Of a DNA stretch of 37,585 nucleotides, positions 16,662 to 24,744 are shown piece by piece (position 1 is the first letter of the stretch; every line of letters starts with the position of its first letter). A model generated the notes under the pieces. That model saw nothing but the letters and a program-made list of their open reading frames with translations, made no database searches and had not been told where the DNA came from. The stretch covers positions 1 to 37,585 of the forward strand of contig PXRE01000019.1 in NCBI GenBank assembly GCA_003021085.1, given 5' to 3'. Position numbers and translations under genes: made by a program. The DNA comes from Halobacteriales archaeon QS_1_68_20. GTDB taxonomy: Archaea; Halobacteriota; Halobacteria; Halobacteriales; PXRE01.

Positions 16662-17268
16662 TCAGGTACCTCCGCCCTCCATCGAGAGTAGCAACCGCGA
16701 GAGGACGTCGCCCCGGGTCACGACGCCGACCAGTCGGTCTTGACCCGCTCGTCCGCCACCGCGTCCGCGATGGTCTCCGGCGCGTACTCGCGGCCGACGA
16801 CGACGGTGACGGCTTCCCGGCGACCCGTCTCCTCGGGCGACGTCGCCCACTCCGGCCCGGCGTCCGCTTCCAGCCCCATCCCGTCGTCCGGTGGAATCGC
16901 CGTGGTCGGCAGTTGCCTGGCGACGACTTTCACGCCCGGCAACTCGAAGCTCGATATCCGCCCGACTGCGAGCAGGTGCAGCACGGGCGGGACCAGCGCC
17001 ACCAGCACGACCAGTCTTCCCGAACGGTCAAGTTCTTCCCCGGTAGGGTGCAGCACGGGCGGGACCAGCGCCACCAGCACGACCCCGGTCGGGAACAGTT
17101 CCTCGCCGTCGGTCAGGACGGCGTTGAGCGCCGCGCCCACCGCGAGGATGGCCAGGAAACTCAGCGCCAGGAGGATCGCCTGGTCGACCGCCCGGTCGTC
17201 GGGGCCGGCCGTTCGTCCGGTCGCGGGCCGCCCGGCGGGTCCCCCTGCTCCAGGTCAGTTTCCCCCAT
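16662..17268 (-). pseudogene. Membrane protein with CBS-like C-terminus, broken by two frameshifts
   Basis: Starting at ATG 17268 (MGETDLEQGDPPGG), the frame is lost near a GGGG run at 17201-17204 (plus strand). It resumes as DDRAVDQAILLALSFLAIL and continues to KTD near 16740, where a second shift leads into RLVGVVTRGDVLSRLLLS and a stop at 16662. Restoring one base at each site gives 203 codons. Two hydrophobic helices flank a 72-bp in-frame duplication (VVLVALVPPVLH twice). The cytosolic part has ELPGVKVVARQLP and a CBS-like ending, so it may sense ligands. Either a pseudogene or sequencing error; the coding pattern is otherwise well preserved. Confidence 0.6.
16976..17084. repeat. 37-bp direct repeat, 72 bp apart
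   Basis: Identical 37-bp copies at 16976-17012 and 17048-17084 with a 35-bp spacer, inside the broken membrane-protein gene. The protein around it reads DGEELFPTG-VVLVALVPPVLH and then TGEELDRSGRL-VVLVALVPPVLH, so it is a tandem 24-codon duplication in which the loop half has diverged. Confidence 0.8.
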
Positions 17269-17379
17269 AGACGGCCTACCGTACGGCTCCACGGAGGATA
17301 AAGGTGGACCCCGGAGTGGGCGCTCGAAGCGGCGTCCCCACGGGCGACGGTCTGCCGGCCGGTGACGGACCGTTCGCGG

Positions 17380-17649
17380 TCACCCGCCGCTGACCGGCGG
17401 GAACAGCGCGAGTTCGTCGCCAGCCTCGACGGGGGTGTCCAGCCCCTCGGCGGCGTGGACGCTCTCGCCGTTCCTGAGGACGTTCACGTCCCCGCGGACG
17501 GCGCCGTCGTCGAATATCCGGTCGTCGAAGGCCGGGTAGCGCTCGACGAGGGCGTCGAGCGCCTCCCCGACGGTGGCGACGTCTGCCTCGACGTCCACCT
17601 CGCGGGTCCCGGCGACCTCCGCGAGGTCCGCGAAGAGCTTCCAGTGCAC
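17380..17649 (-). CDS. samp1: Ubiquitin-like small archaeal modifier protein (SAMP1 / MoaD-like)
   Basis: A beta-grasp protein of 89 residues ending in VSGG, the C-terminal diglycine required for adenylation and isopeptide linkage. HWKLFADLAEVAG at the start and NVLRNGE plus ELALFPPVSGG at the end match SAMP1 of Haloferax volcanii, which is conjugated to proteins by the E1-like UbaA and resembles MoaD. I start at GTG 17649 to match SAMP1; a CTCTTTGTG element 27-30 nt upstream supports leaderless expression. GTG 17673 is an alternative. Intact although surrounded by broken genes. Confidence 0.85.
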   Translation of the reverse strand: MHWKLFADLAEVAGTREVDVEADVATVGEALDALVERYPAFDDRIFDDGAVRGDVNVLRNGESVHAAEGLDTPVEAGDELALFPPVSGG

Positions 17650-17709
17650 GTGCGGTGACTCGCCCGGGGACACAAAGAGGGTTCCGCTCCCCGGCGACTC
17701 CCGCGTCGG

Positions 17710-17898
17710 TCAACCGAACGAGAGGGTGATCGTCTCGCTCAGCGGCGTTCGCCAGTTGAAGGAGTAGTTGATGAAACACACGCCGCCCTGGAAGTAGAAC
17801 GAGGCGGTGTTGTCCCCGCTGACGGCCGCCGTCTCGTTGGTGCGACCGTCACAGGTCGCGCTCCCGGTGTTGCCGTTCCCGCTCCTTTCGGTTTTCAT
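17710..17898 (-). CDS. Small 62-residue protein, unknown
   Basis: An intact small frame, MKTERSGNGNTGSATCDG at the start and FINYSFNWRTPLSETITLSFG at the end, with two cysteines and alternating hydrophobic residues typical of beta strands (TASFYFQGGVCFINYSFNW). No signal peptide. AT-rich TTAATACAATAAG about 27-33 nt upstream of the ATG is a plausible promoter. It may be a stand-alone small beta protein or the end of a lost secreted protein. No family recognised. The gap 17899-18148 behind it is AT-rich near the promoter and otherwise empty. Confidence 0.45.
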   Translation of the reverse strand: MKTERSGNGNTGSATCDGRTNETAAVSGDNTASFYFQGGVCFINYSFNWRTPLSETITLSFG

Positions 17899-18148
17899 TT
17901 CCGAAGGTAAAGATACTTCTTATTGTATTAATAATTTTGTTGAAAGTAAACTATGTAGTAACATACACGTGCCGTCAGTATTCGGCAAGTATACCGGCGG
18001 GGAAAACCGGATCAGCGGTGTCGCCTGTATCGGCGTCGAGACGTTCGAAAACCGGGAGTTTCGGCCTCACTGGGTCGAAAGGAGCGGAGCGTCGAATCCA
18101 GCGCCGGGCGTCGGTCGACCGGCACCGCGCCGGCGGTCGCGCCCGCAA

Positions 18149-18847
18149 CTAGGTCGATTCGGCACCGTCGGCCCGGAGGGGTGCAGTGGTCCCGGACCCG
18201 CCGGCCGCGGCCGCGACCCGGCGCAACGTCTCCGGGCGGGCGACGACGTACACCACGTCGCCCGCCGACAGCGTCCGTGTCCGGTCGGGGAGGGCCTCGA
18301 CCTGCTGGCCGTCCGGCCGGACCGCGACGACTGTCGCGTCGATCGCACCCACGGTCGTCCCTACCAGGTCGCTGTCCGGCGCCACGGTCACCGCCTCCAT
18401 CGTCTCGTCGGCGGCCCGCAACAGGCCGGCGAACTCCTGTTCGGCCGACGGGGTCGCCGGCAGGGTGAGCAGTCGGTACCGGGTGTCGTCGTCCAGTTCT
18501 GCGGCGTCGGCCTGGTCCAGCGCCAGCGTCGCGACGTCGCCGGCGACCGTCCGTGGCGGCAGCGTCGGCCCCAGTCCGGCCGCCCGGCCGCCGATCGCGA
18601 GGTACTCGACGCTCCCGTCGTCGGCCAGTTCGAGGTCCACGTGGGCCACGTCGTAGTCGTCTTTCAGGCGCGCGATCAGTCGGTCGTGGAGTTCCGCGAC
18701 CGTCAGGCCGCGCGGGAAGATCAGCGTCTTGCCCGCCAGTTCGGCCTTCGTCTCGTCGGTCGCGGGGTCGGAGCCGTCGATGTCCCCGATCTCCTCGGGG
18801 AGCGTGACGGTGATGACCCGGCCGACCGTCCGGACCGGTCTGCTCAC
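18149..18847 (-). CDS. TrkA_C (RCK_C) domain protein, 5'-truncated
   Basis: The C-terminal 75 residues form a TrkA_C/RCK_C ligand-binding domain (LVGTTVGAIDATVVAVRPDG, then LSAGDVVYVVARPETLRRV), which in potassium transport proteins binds nucleotides or ions. The preceding 150 residues match the cytosolic part of larger haloarchaeal membrane proteins (RVITVTLPEEIGDIDG, IFPRGLTVAELHDRLIARL). Those relatives start with several transmembrane helices, absent here: the frame opens at ATG 18847 directly at the cytosolic part. Just upstream, on the other strand, a protease fragment begins, so a deletion or insertion breakpoint probably removed the N-terminus. Whether it is expressed is unknown. Confidence 0.6.
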   Translation of the reverse strand: MSRPVRTVGRVITVTLPEEIGDIDGSDPATDETKAELAGKTLIFPRGLTVAELHDRLIARLKDDYDVAHVDLELADDGSVEYLAIGGRAAGLGPTLPPRTVAGDVATLALDQADAAELDDDTRYRLLTLPATPSAEQEFAGLLRAADETMEAVTVAPDSDLVGTTVGAIDATVVAVRPDGQQVEALPDRTRTLSAGDVVYVVARPETLRRVAAAAGGSGTTAPLRADGAEST

Positions 18848-18896
18848 CTCGCCCTCGACGGCCCGCCGCCCAGAAACCGCGAACAGCGCGGCGGCG

Positions 18897-19568
18897 AACC
18901 GCGTCGAGAAGGTCCCGGACTTCGGGGACGTCGGGCGGGCCGTCGTCGGCGAGTTCCCCGACGAGGCGCTCGCCGGACTCCGGAACGCCCGCGGGGTCCG
19001 GTACGTCGAACCGGACCTCGTGGTGACCGCTCACGCCCAGCCCACCTCGGTCGCCACGACTCCCTGGACGCCTACTTCGAGTACTCCGACACCGGGAGTT
19101 CGACCGTCCAGACGACGGACACGGTGACCGTGTCGTCGACGGAGTCGTTCAGCGTCGACGTCACGGGGCTGAACAGCCACTCCACCGACGACTTCCGTGC
19201 GAAAGTCGTGGGCGACGACCCCGACACGGCCGGCGAACTGTCCTTCCAGACGGAGAGCAGTCCCCTGCAGATCGAGACCGTCGACGTCACCACCGCGGAC
19301 GCGAACGACCCCCACGCCGAGATTACGGTCGACTGGCGGGTCGCGGACCCCCGACTGCTTCCTGGACCTCGTGGAGGTGACCGTCGAGGAACCGGACGGG
19401 ACCGACGTCGACAGCGAGACGTGGTTCTCGCCGGACCCCTACGAGGACGCCGACACGGTGGTCTTCGAGATCAAGAAGGGCGGCGGCCAGGACTACCACG
19501 TCACGCTGTACGCCCGCGACACCGAGACGAACTCCGTCTCCGAGACCAGGACCGTGACCGTGGCCTGA
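18897..19568 (+). pseudogene. Halolysin (subtilase) remnant: propeptide joined to C-terminal domain, protease core missing
   Basis: Frame 1 (18897 to about 19050) encodes an inhibitor_I9-like propeptide end: VGRAVVGEFPDEALAGLRN, then GVRYVEPDLVVTAHAQ. The frame then changes and a fibronectin/PKD-like module begins (DAYFEYSDTGSSTVQTT...), as found at the C-terminus of haloarchaeal subtilases. A further shift at the CCCCC run 19348-19352 leads into DLVEVTVEEPDGTDVD and ends VSETRTVTVA. The Asp-His-Ser catalytic domain between these parts is absent, so no active protease can result. The fragment abuts the truncated TrkA_C gene. Confidence 0.6.
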
Positions 19569-19649
19569 ACGGAACCGTGGCCTCGCACGGCCCACGGCCG
19601 ACCGCCCGGGGTCGGGCGTTTTAACTGCCGCGCCGTCGCATCCGGGCGT

Positions 19650-20879
19650 ATGTCGGGGGCCAGCAGTCGACGCATCGCCACGGCCAGGGTAGCCGTCTGG
19701 CTGACGGTGACCGTGGCCCTGCTGTCGGTGGTGACCGGCGTCGCCAACATCGGCACCCGGGAGTTCACCGGGCCGCTGGCGACCTCGGTCCCCGATTCGA
19801 TACAGCAGACCGCGGGATTCACCGGCACGCTGACCGGCTTCCTGATGGTCGCGGCCGCCGCCGGGATGCTGGGCCGCCTGCGGGCGGCGTGGTACGCGAC
19901 GCTGGCGTTGCTCCCGGTGACCGCCGTCCAGGGCCTGTTGCAGGCGTCGGTCCTGTCGCTGTCCCTGGTGGTGCTCTCGCTCCTGGCGCTGCCGTCGGTG
20001 TTGCTCGCCCGCCAGCACTTCGACCGCGGGCTCGACCTGACGACCACGCAACTGGCCGCCGCCGCGCTGTTGACCGTCCAGGCGTACGGCACCGCCGGGA
20101 CCTACGCCCTCCGGGACGAGTACGAGGGCGTCTCCACGTTACTGGACGCCCTGTAGTTCTCGATGGTGACCTCCAGTACCGGCGGCTACGTGGACGTCAC
20201 GCCGCTGACCCAGCGGGCCCGGCTGTTCGGGCTCTCGGTCGTCGCGTCGTCCCGCCGGACACCGGCGACGGCGAGCGCGACCCAGCGGGCCCGGCTGTTC
20301 GGGCTCTCGGTCGTCGTCCTCGGGGCCGCGAGTTTCGCGGTGGCGCTGGGCGCGCTGATCGCACCCGCCATCGAGGCCAGACGGGCGACCGCACTCGGAA
20401 GAATGACCGAACGACAGCTCCTGGACGACCACGTCGTCGTCCTGGGGTACGGCGACATGACCGAACCGATCCTGCAAGAACTGGACGGCACCGTCGACTT
20501 CGTCGTCGTCACGCCCGACAAGGCGACGGCGGCGGAGCTGTCCGACCGGGGGTAAGACGTCCTCACGGCGGACCCGAGCGACGAGGAGGCGCAGTTACGT
20601 GCCGGCGTCGAGGACGCCCGGGCGGTGCTGGCGGCCACCAGCGACGACGCCGCCGACGCGCTGGGGGTGTTGACCGCCAGCCAGCTCAACCCGGACGCCC
20701 GCATCGCCGCCGCGACCGACGAGGAGAACGTCAAGAAACTCAAGCGCGCCGGCGCCGACACCGTCATCAGCCCCGCGGTCATCGGCGGGCACCGCCTGGG
20801 CCTGTCGGTGACGGGCACCGACGACGTCGAGAACCTGGCAGAGCGCGTGCTGGCCGAAGAAGAGCACTTCCAGCGCTAG
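19650..20879 (+). pseudogene. Two-TM potassium channel with TrkA_N domain, two in-frame stops
   Basis: One frame runs 410 codons with TAG at 20154-20156 and TAA at 20553-20555 but no frameshift. N-terminal part: several hydrophobic helices. Pore: AL-TAG-FSMVTSSTGGYVDVTP aligns to the channel consensus ALYFSMVTSSTVGYGD, so the stop replaces a pore-helix Tyr and the selectivity filter VGYGD has become GGYVD. The cytosolic part is a Rossmann TrkA_N (DDHVVVLGYGDMTEPIL), where DRG-TAA-DVLTADPSDEE again replaces an expected Tyr. A 72-bp duplication (TQRARLFGLSVV twice) follows the pore. It cannot make a full-length channel without read-through. The 3' end overlaps the convergent uridine phosphorylase gene by 4 bp. 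Confidence 0.75.
20207..20316. repeat. 38-bp direct repeat, 72 bp apart
   Basis: Identical copies at 20207-20244 and 20279-20316 inside the channel pseudogene, an in-frame 24-codon duplication with a diverged spacer. Same period as the repeat at 16976-17084, about 3.2 kb away, but unrelated in sequence. Confidence 0.8.
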
Positions 20880-21601
20880 AGTCGCGTCGCGGCGTCCAGC
20901 CCGATCTGGATCATCCGCTCGACGTTGTTCCTGGCCTTCTCGGGGAATTCGTCGTCCTCGTCGCCGGTTCCCTTCTGGGTCCCCTCCACGAGGTTGCCGT
21001 CCACGGTGCAGATGGCGCCCGCCCGGAGGCCCTTCCGGCGGGCCAGCGTGAAGATGGCCGCCGCCTCCATCTCGACGGCCAGCAGGCCGGCGTCCTCCCA
21101 CGCCCGGACGTACTCGTCGGTCTCGGCGTAGAAGGCGTCGTCGCTGGCGATGGGGCCGACGTGGACCTCCTCGTCGCGGGCCTTCGCGGCCTCGACGAGG
21201 GCCGACAGCGCCCCGTAGTCGGGGACCGCCGGGAACTCGGCGTCCTCGTAGCGCTTGCTGGTGCCCTCGTTTTTCGCCGCACCGGCGGCGACGACCATGT
21301 CGCCGATCTCGATGCCGCGCTGGAGCGCTCCCGTGGTTCCCACGCGGAGGAAGGTGTCGACGCCGACGTTGGCGAGTTCCTCGACGGCGATGGCAGCCGA
21401 GGGACAGCCGATGCCGGTCGAGCAAAGCGTCACCGGACGGTCGTCGTACACCGCGTTGACGACCTTGTACTCGCGGTTCTCCGCGACCACCTCGTGTTCC
21501 TCGCAGTGGCTGGCGATGCGGTCGACGCGGCCGGGATCGCCCGGCAGCAGCGCGACGTCGTACAGGTCGTCAGTCTCGACGAGCAGGTGGGGTTCTGTCA
21601 T
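20876..21601 (-). CDS. udp: Uridine phosphorylase-type nucleoside phosphorylase
   Basis: A PNP/UDP-family enzyme of 241 residues that cleaves nucleosides with phosphate to base and ribose-1-phosphate. Motifs: LLPGDPGRVDRIA (phosphate/ribose loop), CSTGIGCPSAAIAVEEL, LRVGTTGALQ, and the purine/pyrimidine-binding EMEAAAIF. Substrate (uridine versus another nucleoside) cannot be fixed from sequence. A TATA-like CGTTTTACC (minus strand, about 21624-21632) sits 27 nt upstream of the ATG, implying a leaderless mRNA. With the ribose-1,5-bisphosphate isomerase and PfkB kinase 1-4 kb away it fits a nucleoside-degradation route. Confidence 0.9.
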   Translation of the reverse strand: MTEPHLLVETDDLYDVALLPGDPGRVDRIASHCEEHEVVAENREYKVVNAVYDDRPVTLCSTGIGCPSAAIAVEELANVGVDTFLRVGTTGALQRGIEIGDMVVAAGAAKNEGTSKRYEDAEFPAVPDYGALSALVEAAKARDEEVHVGPIASDDAFYAETDEYVRAWEDAGLLAVEMEAAAIFTLARRKGLRAGAICTVDGNLVEGTQKGTGDEDDEFPEKARNNVERMIQIGLDAATRL

Positions 21602-21673
21602 GGGTCTGGGTTCTCCCGGTCGGGGTAAAACGGCACCGGTCCCGCGTTCAGGTGGGTTCGTTGACGGTGTCCT

Positions 21674-21935
21674 GCGCGCTCTCCGTCGACGGAATCTTGG
21701 TCGGCAACAGCCAGAAAGCCCCCGCGCGGTCGACTCGGGGGGCTCGCTGCGCTCCGCAGTCGCTTCGCTCCTTCCGGTGCTTACCGCGCGAGGCGGTCCT
21801 GCTCGCTTCGCTGCGCGGGCTGCGCCTGGCGAGAGCGTCGCTCTCGCTGGCCTTCGCTCGGTACCTCGCGAAGAACTCGCCGCGTCCCGCTCCAGGCTAG
21901 GCTCTGGACGCGCGCGAGCAACGGGGGCCCGCCGA
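21674..21935 (+). repeat. GC-rich dispersed repeat, copy F
   Basis: GCGCGCTCTCCG, then CAACAGCCAGAAAGCCCCC and GCGCGGTCGACTCGG mark the start. The block 21840-21892 is identical over 53 bp to copy E. Internal short palindromic words such as CGAGAGCGTCGCTCTCG are frequent. It fills the gap 21602-21956 between the udp promoter and the end of the STAS-like gene. Confidence 0.75.
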
Positions 21936-21956
21936 GCCAGCGCCGCGAGGTCGGAA

Positions 21957-22397
21957 CTACTCCGCCTGGAGCTGTCCGCCGGGTTCGGCGGTGACGTCCG
22001 GGGCGCTCCAGTCCCGGAGCCAGTCGCGCGCCTGCGCCGGGTCCTCGAAGTACGCGCGGTCGATGTCGTCGCCCTCCGCCATGGACATCACCCGCTCGAA
22101 GGACATCCCGGCGATGACGCTCTCGGGCATCACGAACGCGATGGCCGAGAGCCCCGCCGACTCCGCCCGCGGCGACCAGTCCTCGATAGACCAGACCTGG
22201 TCTTCCTGGGCAATGGGACCCATCTCCCTGCTGTCGGCCAGCAATATCTCCGACCCCGTGGCCTCGACGGCGTCGATGATGGCGTTCATGTACGCCCGGA
22301 ACTCCTCGCCCTCGGCGTAGTCGTGGATCCGTCCGACGACGGTCTCCAGCGATTCGTCGTATTCCACCGCCCCGTACGTCCGGTCGAAGTACGTCAC
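21957..22397 (-). CDS. STAS/SpoIIAA-like conserved protein
   Basis: A 146-residue cytosolic protein resembling SpoIIAA-like STAS folds: an N-terminal beta strand (YGAVEYDESLETVVGRI), the helix RAYMNAIIDAVEATG, the strand EILLADSREMG, and a C-terminal helix with FEDPAQARDWLRDW. Function unknown; no Ser phosphorylation site can be assigned. It starts with GTG 22397; ACTTATGT (22420-22427 on the plus strand) lies about 27 nt upstream, supporting the start. The C-terminal 15 residues are a low-complexity tail ending next to repeat copy F. Confidence 0.65.
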   Translation of the reverse strand: MTYFDRTYGAVEYDESLETVVGRIHDYAEGEEFRAYMNAIIDAVEATGSEILLADSREMGPIAQEDQVWSIEDWSPRAESAGLSAIAFVMPESVIAGMSFERVMSMAEGDDIDRAYFEDPAQARDWLRDWSAPDVTAEPGGQLQAE

Positions 22398-22540
22398 GAA
22401 CGAAAATGGGAAAACATCGACTTATGTACTTGGGCCGGCAGGGCCGGGGCAGGGACGCTACCCGTAATCGATGGACGTGGCGGAGATAATATTCCGGCGT
22501 CGACGGTTCCCTCAAGTAACCAGAATACAATATAAACGAA

Positions 22541-22571
22541 CTCGGACGAAATGCCAGGGAGAGTTCGTGCG
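22541..22571. other. Inverted repeat in intergenic region 22398-22689
   Basis: CGAACTC and GAGTTCG form a 7-bp perfect inverted repeat about 17 nt apart, followed within 15 nt by a TTTTTT run on the plus strand. An AATACAATATAAACG element (about 22524-22538) lies just upstream and could be a TATA box on either strand. The gap also holds the STAS gene promoter and, at 22657-22667, the isomerase promoter. A short RNA or a terminator is possible; no gene is supported. Confidence 0.35.
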
Positions 22572-22656
22572 TGGCGTTTTTTCACCGGAACAGAGCCCGG
22601 ACCATTCCCACGGGACGGGCCCCGGCCACGGAGTCGTCGTCGCCCACGATGCCGGG

Positions 22657-22667
22657 TTTGTTTAAGG
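22657..22667 (+). promoter_or_regulatory. TATA box of the ribose-1,5-bisphosphate isomerase gene
   Basis: TTGTTTAAGGG centred 27 nt before the ATG at 22690, the leaderless spacing. Confidence 0.6.
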
Positions 22668-22689
22668 GACTCGGTACCTAGGGGAGGCC

Positions 22690-23670
22690 ATGGCTGAACC
22701 CCACGTCGATTTCCACCCGACAGTCGAGGAGACCGCCGAGCGGATCGCAGCGATGGACGTCCGCGGGGCCGCCGCCATCGCCGACGAGGCGGCACTGGCG
22801 CTTCGAAAGCAGGCGGAGGCCAGCGACGCGACCGACCCCGGGACGTTCCGCGCGGAACTCCGGGGGGCGGCCCGCCGCCTCCGCGATACCCGCCCGACGG
22901 CGGTGAGCCTCCCGAACGCGCTCCGGTACGTCTTCCGCGGAATGGGGGGCGAGACGGTCGAACAACTCCGGGAGAGCGCCATCGCCAGCGTCGAGGAGTT
23001 CCGCGCCGAACTCGACCAGGCCCAGGCGAAACTCGGCCGGATCGGCGCCAACCGCCTCCGGGACGGCGACACGGTGATGTTCCACTGCCACTCGACGGAC
23101 GCCCTCTCCTGCGTCGACGCCGCGCTGGACCAGGGCAAGGAGATCGAGGCCATCGTCAAGGAGACCCGCCCCCGCAAGCAGGGCCACATCACCGCCCGCC
23201 AGCTCCGGGAGTGGGGCGTGCCAGTCACCCTGATCGTCGACAGCGGTGCCCGCCGGTACCTCGACGACGCCGACCACGTGCTGGTGGGGGCGGACTCCAT
23301 CGCCGCCGACGGCAGCGTCATCAACAAGGTCGGCACCTCAGGGCTGGCGGTCAACGCCCGCGAGCGCGGCGTCCCGATCATGGTGGCCGCCCAGACGATC
23401 AAGCTCCACCCGGACACGATGACCGGCCACACCGTCGAGATCGAGATGCGCGACCGCCGGGAGGTCCTGCCAGACGACGAGCGCGAGGAAATCTCCGCGC
23501 TGGACGACGACGGCCTGACCGTCGAGAACCCGGCCTTCGACGTGACGCCACCGCGGTACATAGACGCCATCGTCACCGAGCGTGGCCAGTATCCGCCGGA
23601 ATCCGTCGTCGTGCTCATCCGGGAACTGTTCGGCGAACACACCGGGACCGAACCCTGGGAAGAAGCCTGA
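22690..23670 (+). CDS. Ribose-1,5-bisphosphate isomerase (eIF2B-alpha-like family)
   Basis: Converts ribose-1,5-bisphosphate to ribulose-1,5-bisphosphate in the archaeal nucleotide-degradation pathway feeding RuBisCO or related routes. The 326-residue protein has VMFHCHSTDALSC (catalytic Cys region, about residues 133-145) and LVGADSIAADGSVINKVGTS (catalytic Asp region, about 198-217), then GVPIMVAAQTIK. These distinguish it from methylthioribose-1-phosphate isomerase and eIF2B subunits. Intact frame; its promoter is leaderless-type. RuBisCO itself is not in the window. Nearby udp and a PfkB kinase support the assignment. Confidence 0.88.
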   Translation: MAEPHVDFHPTVEETAERIAAMDVRGAAAIADEAALALRKQAEASDATDPGTFRAELRGAARRLRDTRPTAVSLPNALRYVFRGMGGETVEQLRESAIASVEEFRAELDQAQAKLGRIGANRLRDGDTVMFHCHSTDALSCVDAALDQGKEIEAIVKETRPRKQGHITARQLREWGVPVTLIVDSGARRYLDDADHVLVGADSIAADGSVINKVGTSGLAVNARERGVPIMVAAQTIKLHPDTMTGHTVEIEMRDRREVLPDDEREEISALDDDGLTVENPAFDVTPPRYIDAIVTERGQYPPESVVVLIRELFGEHTGTEPWEEA

Positions 23671-23754
23671 CGGTCGAACCGACGGCGGTGAACTCCCGGC
23701 CGCGGAGGAGTAAAGCTGTCAGCACGCCGAACGGCTCTGCTCCGTACGACCAAA

Positions 23755-23765
23755 CGTTTTTTAGG
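23755..23765 (+). promoter_or_regulatory. TATA box of the DUF63 gene
   Basis: CGTTTTTTAGG centred about 27 nt before ATG 23787. The T run might also be read as a terminator for the isomerase gene, but spacing favours a promoter. Confidence 0.5.
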
Positions 23766-23786
23766 ACGCGGCTTTCGTTGAGATTC

Positions 23787-24632
23787 ATGATGGCCGGGGC
23801 CGCGGTCCTTCCTGCAGGAACGGAGTTGCCACCGCTCGCGTACCTCGTCGGACTGGCGATGGGGACACTGATCGTCGGCGTGTTGCTGCTGTTGATGCGA
23901 CCGCCGGTGCGGGGGTGGGACGTGCTGGCCCTGGGATCGTGGATGGCCGTCGGTTCGGCGTTGCACGCGCTCCACGAGATCGGGGCGTTCCCCGAGTGGT
24001 TAGCACCGCTGTTCGGGGCGCCGGCGGTGTACTTCACGACCGCGACGGTCGCCGGGGCCGTGTGGTTGTTCGCCACGGTCGGGGCCGCCGCCGGCATCTT
24101 CGGGTCGATTCCGAGGCTGGTCGGCGTCCTCGGGGCGAACGTAGCCATCGTCTTCGTCGCCTTCATCGCCTGGCAGGGCGTGGAGGGCGGGACGCTCGAA
24201 CCGGTGTGGCCGGTCGTCGCGCTGGCGGGGTCGATGGTGGTGGCGGCCGTGGCGTTCGTCGGCCTCAGCCTCACCTACACCGAGGCCGTCGCCGTGACGG
24301 GCAAGGCGGGGGCGTTCGTCGTGTTCGGGCACACGCTGGACGGACTCACGACCGCCGTCGGCATCGACGTGCTCGGCGTCGAGGAGCGGTCCCCGCTCCC
24401 GGAGGCGATCATGGAGTTCTCGGGGGACCTCCCGACCGCGGCGTACATCGGGTCGGGGTGGCTGTTCGTCCTCGTCAAGGCGGCGATGGCGCTGCTCGTC
24501 GTCTCCCTGCTGGCCGACTACGTGCGCGAGTCCGAATCCCGGGGCAACCTCGCGCTGGCGGGCGTCGCCGCCGTCGGCTTCGGCCCCGGGTTCTACAACA
24601 TGCTACTGTTCCTGGTCACCGCCGGCCCCTGA
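23787..24632 (+). CDS. DUF63-family membrane protein
   Basis: A 281-residue archaeal integral membrane protein with about seven to eight helices, for example LAYLVGLAMGTLIVGVLLLLM, AIVFVAFIAWQGV and VVALAGSMVVAAVAFVGLSL. Family landmarks are ALHALHEIGAF, LFGAPAVYFTT and FVVFGHTLDGLTTAVGID, which contains the conserved His and Asp. Function unknown. The long open frame extends upstream into the isomerase, but ATG 23787 is supported by the promoter and by homologue length. 117 bp separate it from the isomerase stop. Confidence 0.85.
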   Translation: MMAGAAVLPAGTELPPLAYLVGLAMGTLIVGVLLLLMRPPVRGWDVLALGSWMAVGSALHALHEIGAFPEWLAPLFGAPAVYFTTATVAGAVWLFATVGAAAGIFGSIPRLVGVLGANVAIVFVAFIAWQGVEGGTLEPVWPVVALAGSMVVAAVAFVGLSLTYTEAVAVTGKAGAFVVFGHTLDGLTTAVGIDVLGVEERSPLPEAIMEFSGDLPTAAYIGSGWLFVLVKAAMALLVVSLLADYVRESESRGNLALAGVAAVGFGPGFYNMLLFLVTAGP

Positions 24633-24744
24633 GGCCCGGCGGCACCGCCGGCAACCCGGACGGACTCGCCGTCCCGACCGGCCGGGAGCGACCGCCGGTC
24701 CGGGCGTTTTATCCTCGTCGGCACCGAACGGGGGGGTTACGTAG

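Noticed and set aside
16976..17084. Repeat-spacer-repeat resembling a minimal CRISPR unit (also at 20207-20316)
   Set aside because: Only two copies each, in frame within coding sequence, spacer derived from the neighbouring codons, and no cas genes in the window.
17276..17779. 167-residue minus-strand frame overlapping SAMP1
   Set aside because: Low-complexity Arg/Gly composition in a shadow frame of the clearly recognisable SAMP1.
21781..22530. 249-residue minus-strand frame beginning upstream of the STAS-like gene
   Set aside because: Its AT-rich N-terminus is intergenic and the rest is an out-of-frame shadow of the STAS gene and repeat F.
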